Below are positions 25,109 through 27,427 of a stretch of DNA of 27,427 nucleotides, piece by piece. The stretch's first letter is position 1. Each line of letters begins with the position of its first letter. The stretch spans positions 1 to 27,427 of the forward strand of contig JADFYU010000034.1 in the NCBI GenBank assembly GCA_015232865.1, given 5' to 3'. A program made the position numbers and the translations under genes. The DNA comes from Magnetococcales bacterium (GTDB taxonomy: Bacteria > Pseudomonadota > Magnetococcia > Magnetococcales > UBA8363). The notes beneath the pieces are model-generated. The model was not told where the DNA came from. It did no database searches and was given only the letters and a program-made list of their open reading frames with translations.

Positions 25109-27275
25109 TTCCGTCATTCCAAATCAAGGAGTCGGTCATGCAGCCACTGTCAAGCCCGTGATCAAAGTTGGTTTGGTCGGTAATCCTAATTGCGGAAAAA
25201 CCTCACTTTTCAATAAATTGTCCAAAAGTTCCGGTAATATCGGCAACTATCCCAGAGTGACGGTCGAGATTCAAGAGAGCCGGTTTGAGTATAAAGGTTA
25301 CGAAATTCATCTGTTGGATCTGCCCGGCATTTACTCCCTGACCTCACTTTCACCCGAGGAGCGTATCGGTCGGGATTTTTTGCACTCAGAGATTGCGGAT
25401 GTCGTCATCAACGTGTTGGATGCAGGAAATCTGGACCGCTCTCTCTTTTTGACCACTCAGTTGTTGGAAATGAGTCAAGCCACCGTTTATGTTCTGAATA
25501 TGATCGATGAAGCCAAATCCAAGGGGATTCAGATCGATAACGCTGACTTTTCCACCATGCTCAATGGTCCCGTCGTCGAGACCAATGCCAAACGGGGAGA
25601 GGGGATGGGGGCGGTATTGGATGCGGTCATAGAACTGGCTAAAAAACCGCATGAATCCATCAAGCCGTTTATTTTACCCTACGATAGCCACCTGGAGGCG
25701 GCGATCAGACAGGTTCAATCCTTGATTACCCAACTCCATCCCGGTGAAATGGATCAGCATCAATCGCGTTGGTTGGCGATCAAGCTTTTGGAGGGTGATG
25801 ATGAAATTTTGCGTCGGGAGGGAGAGCATAACCATTTGATCGAATTGGTCCGTCGGGCACGCTATGATCTGGCTCACAGTCATGATGAATCCTGTGACAC
25901 TTTGTTTGCCGATGCCCGCTATGGTTTTATTCATGGGTTGTTGTTGGAGGTTCGGCAGATCACCCTCAGTTCGGCCAAACGGATGCAGATTACCCGTCGT
26001 ATCGATGATCTGCTTCTGCATCGATTGTTGGGGCTGCCCCTGTTTTTGGCTTTCATGTGGTTGATGTTTGAATCGACCTTCACACTCGGAGCCTATCCGG
26101 CGGGGTGGATCGATACGGGAGTACGTTGGTTGTCGGCGGGAGCCGGCAGTTTGATGCCGGACGGATTGGTTCGCGATTTGATCATGGAGGGGATGATCAT
26201 GGGGATCGGGGCTGTGGTGGTTTTTTTGCCTTATATCTTGATTCTATTCTTTTTTATTGCCATGTTCAGCGAAACCGGTTATTTGGCCCGAACCTCCTTT
26301 TTGCTGGATCGGATCATGCATGTTTTTGGTCTGCACGGAAAAGCCTTTATTCCGCTGGTCATGGGGTTCGGCTGTAACGTGCCGGCGGTGATGGCGACCC
26401 GAACCATCGAAAGCCCACGAGCCCGCTTGGTGGCGGTTTTGATCAATCCCTTCATGTCCTGTTCGCAAAGATTGCCAGCCTTTATTCTCTTCAGCGGGGC
26501 CTTTTTTGCGGAAAATGCCGGTAAGGTGATCTTTATCATGTATATGTTGAGCATCGCCACGGCCATGGGTGCGGCGGTCTTTCTCAGCAAAGTGGTGGTG
26601 AGGGGAGGGAAAGAGTCCTTTGTCATGGAGTTGCCGCCCTATCGATTGCCGACTTTCGGTTCTATCGTCACCCACATTGGAACACGTGCCTATGATTTTA
26701 TCCGAATGGTCGGAGGGGTGATTGTGGTTGGTTCCATAACCATCTGGTTTTTGCAACAGTTTCCGCGAGATGTGGTTTATACCCTCGACTATGATGCTCA
26801 AATTTCTCACGCACAGAGCCTGTCCGATGCTACGGAGCGGTCGACGGCAATCACTCAATTGCTGCGCATCAAAGAGAAGGAGCGGATGGAAAAAAGCTAT
26901 CTGGGACAGATCGGCCAGTCCATCTCACCTTTGTTTTCTATCCAGGGATTTGATTGGAAAGATTCCGTGGCTATTTTGTCGGGAATTTTTGCCAAAGAGG
27001 TGGTTGTAGCCAGTTATGGCGTTCTTTATGGGCAGGATGACGGCGGTGAAACCGGTTCCGAGGGGTTGAGACAGGCTATATCCCAAAGCATGAAGCCGAT
27101 CAACGCCTTTGCCTTGATGGTTTTTTTGCTGCTCTACTGTCCCTGTTTATCAACCATAGCAGCCATCAAGCGGGAGTCCAGTTGGCTTTGGGCCGGGTTC
27201 TCCGTCGTTTTTTCCCTGTCCATCGCCTGGTCCCTGTCGGCCCTGATCGTCATTCTAGGTGGAGCCTTTTTTTAA
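25071..27275 (+). CDS. feoB: FeoB ferrous iron transporter
   Basis: A 734-residue inner-membrane Fe(II) transporter with an N-terminal G domain. G1 is GNPNCGKTS (37-45), G2 Thr64, G3 DLPG (83-86), G4 NMID (143-146) and G5 NAKRGEG near 172-178. A helical GDI-like region follows (about 200-310), then the polytopic core with family motifs: GFGCNVPAV (432-440), NPFMSCSQRLP (459-469) and CPCLSTIAAIKRES (690-703). Length is close to the usual ~770. Cys435 and the C690/C692 pair are conserved in many FeoBs. The N-terminus carries about 30 extra residues before G1, rich in Ser; a start inside this segment (for example GTG near 25158) is possible. The proposed ATG has GAGG about 12 nt upstream, slightly far. 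No feoA or feoC adjoins it, so feoA is elsewhere or absent. Confidence 0.96.
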   Translation: MTIHSSSSASQRDSVIPNQGVGHAATVKPVIKVGLVGNPNCGKTSLFNKLSKSSGNIGNYPRVTVEIQESRFEYKGYEIHLLDLPGIYSLTSLSPEERIGRDFLHSEIADVVINVLDAGNLDRSLFLTTQLLEMSQATVYVLNMIDEAKSKGIQIDNADFSTMLNGPVVETNAKRGEGMGAVLDAVIELAKKPHESIKPFILPYDSHLEAAIRQVQSLITQLHPGEMDQHQSRWLAIKLLEGDDEILRREGEHNHLIELVRRARYDLAHSHDESCDTLFADARYGFIHGLLLEVRQITLSSAKRMQITRRIDDLLLHRLLGLPLFLAFMWLMFESTFTLGAYPAGWIDTGVRWLSAGAGSLMPDGLVRDLIMEGMIMGIGAVVVFLPYILILFFFIAMFSETGYLARTSFLLDRIMHVFGLHGKAFIPLVMGFGCNVPAVMATRTIESPRARLVAVLINPFMSCSQRLPAFILFSGAFFAENAGKVIFIMYMLSIATAMGAAVFLSKVVVRGGKESFVMELPPYRLPTFGSIVTHIGTRAYDFIRMVGGVIVVGSITIWFLQQFPRDVVYTLDYDAQISHAQSLSDATERSTAITQLLRIKEKERMEKSYLGQIGQSISPLFSIQGFDWKDSVAILSGIFAKEVVVASYGVLYGQDDGGETGSEGLRQAISQSMKPINAFALMVFLLLYCPCLSTIAAIKRESSWLWAGFSVVFSLSIAWSLSALIVILGGAFF

Positions 27276-27304
27276 TCTGGAAACGACATGGTCCTTTCCA
27301 GATT
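27274..27304 (+). terminator. Perfect stem-loop at the feoB stop codon
   Basis: AATCTGGAAA (27274-27283) and TTTCCAGATT (27295-27304) form a perfect 10-bp stem with an 11-base loop, beginning inside the TAA stop codon. No T-run follows, so it is not a canonical intrinsic terminator. It may protect the 3' end of the mRNA. Confidence 0.45.
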
Positions 27305-27350
27305 GAAAATGGGCTACACCCTTGGGTTTCTGTTGACGGGCGGTTTTATC

Positions 27351-27427
27351 CTAGTACCGAGTGGCAGGAGTAAGTCAACAAATATGCAATTATAGGGAAT
27401 CCAATACCGGGCAAGGTTTCGTTAACT
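27351..27427. repeat. Right contig end: inverted copy of bases 1-77
   Basis: Exact reverse complement of 1-77. It begins CTAGTACCGAGTGGCAGG and is preceded by unique sequence (TTTTATC). The same reasoning as for the left end applies: probable entry into a second, oppositely oriented copy of a multicopy element. Confidence 0.85.

Noticed and set aside
27274..27304. Classical rho-independent terminator after feoB
   Set aside because: The stem is perfect but no T-run follows on the plus strand, and its other-strand reading is followed by A residues. It is kept only as a stem-loop.
1..27427. Linear plasmid or phage with natural terminal inverted repeats
   Set aside because: No replication, packaging or protelomerase gene is present, and a length of exactly 77 bp with a sharp end at CTAG fits assembly k-mer overlap in a repeat better.
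1..27427. tRNA or rRNA genes
   Set aside because: No cloverleaf-like segments, CCA-adjacent acceptor stems or conserved rRNA words were seen in the intergenic stretches.

Overview
The window looks like chromosomal DNA of a Gram-negative, motile or surface-sensing bacterium, probably a proteobacterium. It encodes an HBM-type sensor fused to GGDEF and EAL domains, a PilZ protein, a SPOR protein and FeoB. Start codons include GTG, and intergenic DNA is AT-richer than the genes. I cannot place the organism below that level from sequence alone. The first and last 77 bases are exact reverse complements. This most likely means an assembled contig stops at both ends in the same repeat (probably an IS copy), and does not show natural DNA ends.

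Layout, left to right: (1) 1-376, repeat debris with one copy of a hairpin MITE. (2) 377-3526 (-), a membrane-bound bifunctional c-di-GMP enzyme. (3) 3679-15693 (-), a single 12-kb gene for a 4004-residue membrane protein. Its ~200-residue head has three membrane segments and looks like the MotA/TolQ/ExbB superfamily, closest in layout to ZorA. Its tail is a very long helical repeat array. (4) 15694-16451, a 758-bp divergent intergenic region. (5) 16452-17958 (+), a stand-alone cyclic-nucleotide-binding domain protein and a single-pass SPOR protein with a 24-residue repeat. (6) 17991-24672 (-), two genes: a 638-residue Pro-rich protein carrying a repeat like the giant's, then a 1496-residue four-TM protein ending in a PilZ domain. 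A full hairpin MITE lies between them. (7) 24673-25070, a divergent regulatory region. (8) 25071-27275 (+), feoB.

The central observation is the giant protein. Residues 612-2446 follow a strict grammar: modules A (40 aa), B (39 aa), n copies of C (34 aa) and D (23 aa). Ten super-repeats carry n = 3,4,3,2,3,3,2,2,2,0. A+B+D equals 102 residues, exactly three C units, so every super-repeat except one (short by a single residue) is an exact multiple of 34 residues. The neighbouring 638-residue protein carries a B-like segment. The 1496-residue protein could deliver a c-di-GMP signal through PilZ, and the window also encodes a c-di-GMP synthase/hydrolase. I infer, without proof, that genes 3 to 6 form one envelope-anchored apparatus. 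It would have an ion-channel-like head, a giant cytoplasmic filament or ruler, a peptidoglycan-binding SPOR subunit and two nucleotide sensors. No ZorB/MotB-like partner is present, so this is not a recognisable Zorya locus.

A second theme is a 163-bp near-perfect hairpin MITE. Complete and broken copies sit at nearly every gene border in this cluster. Mismatches between its two arms are almost all of the kind that become G-U pairs in minus-strand RNA, the coding strand of the adjacent genes.
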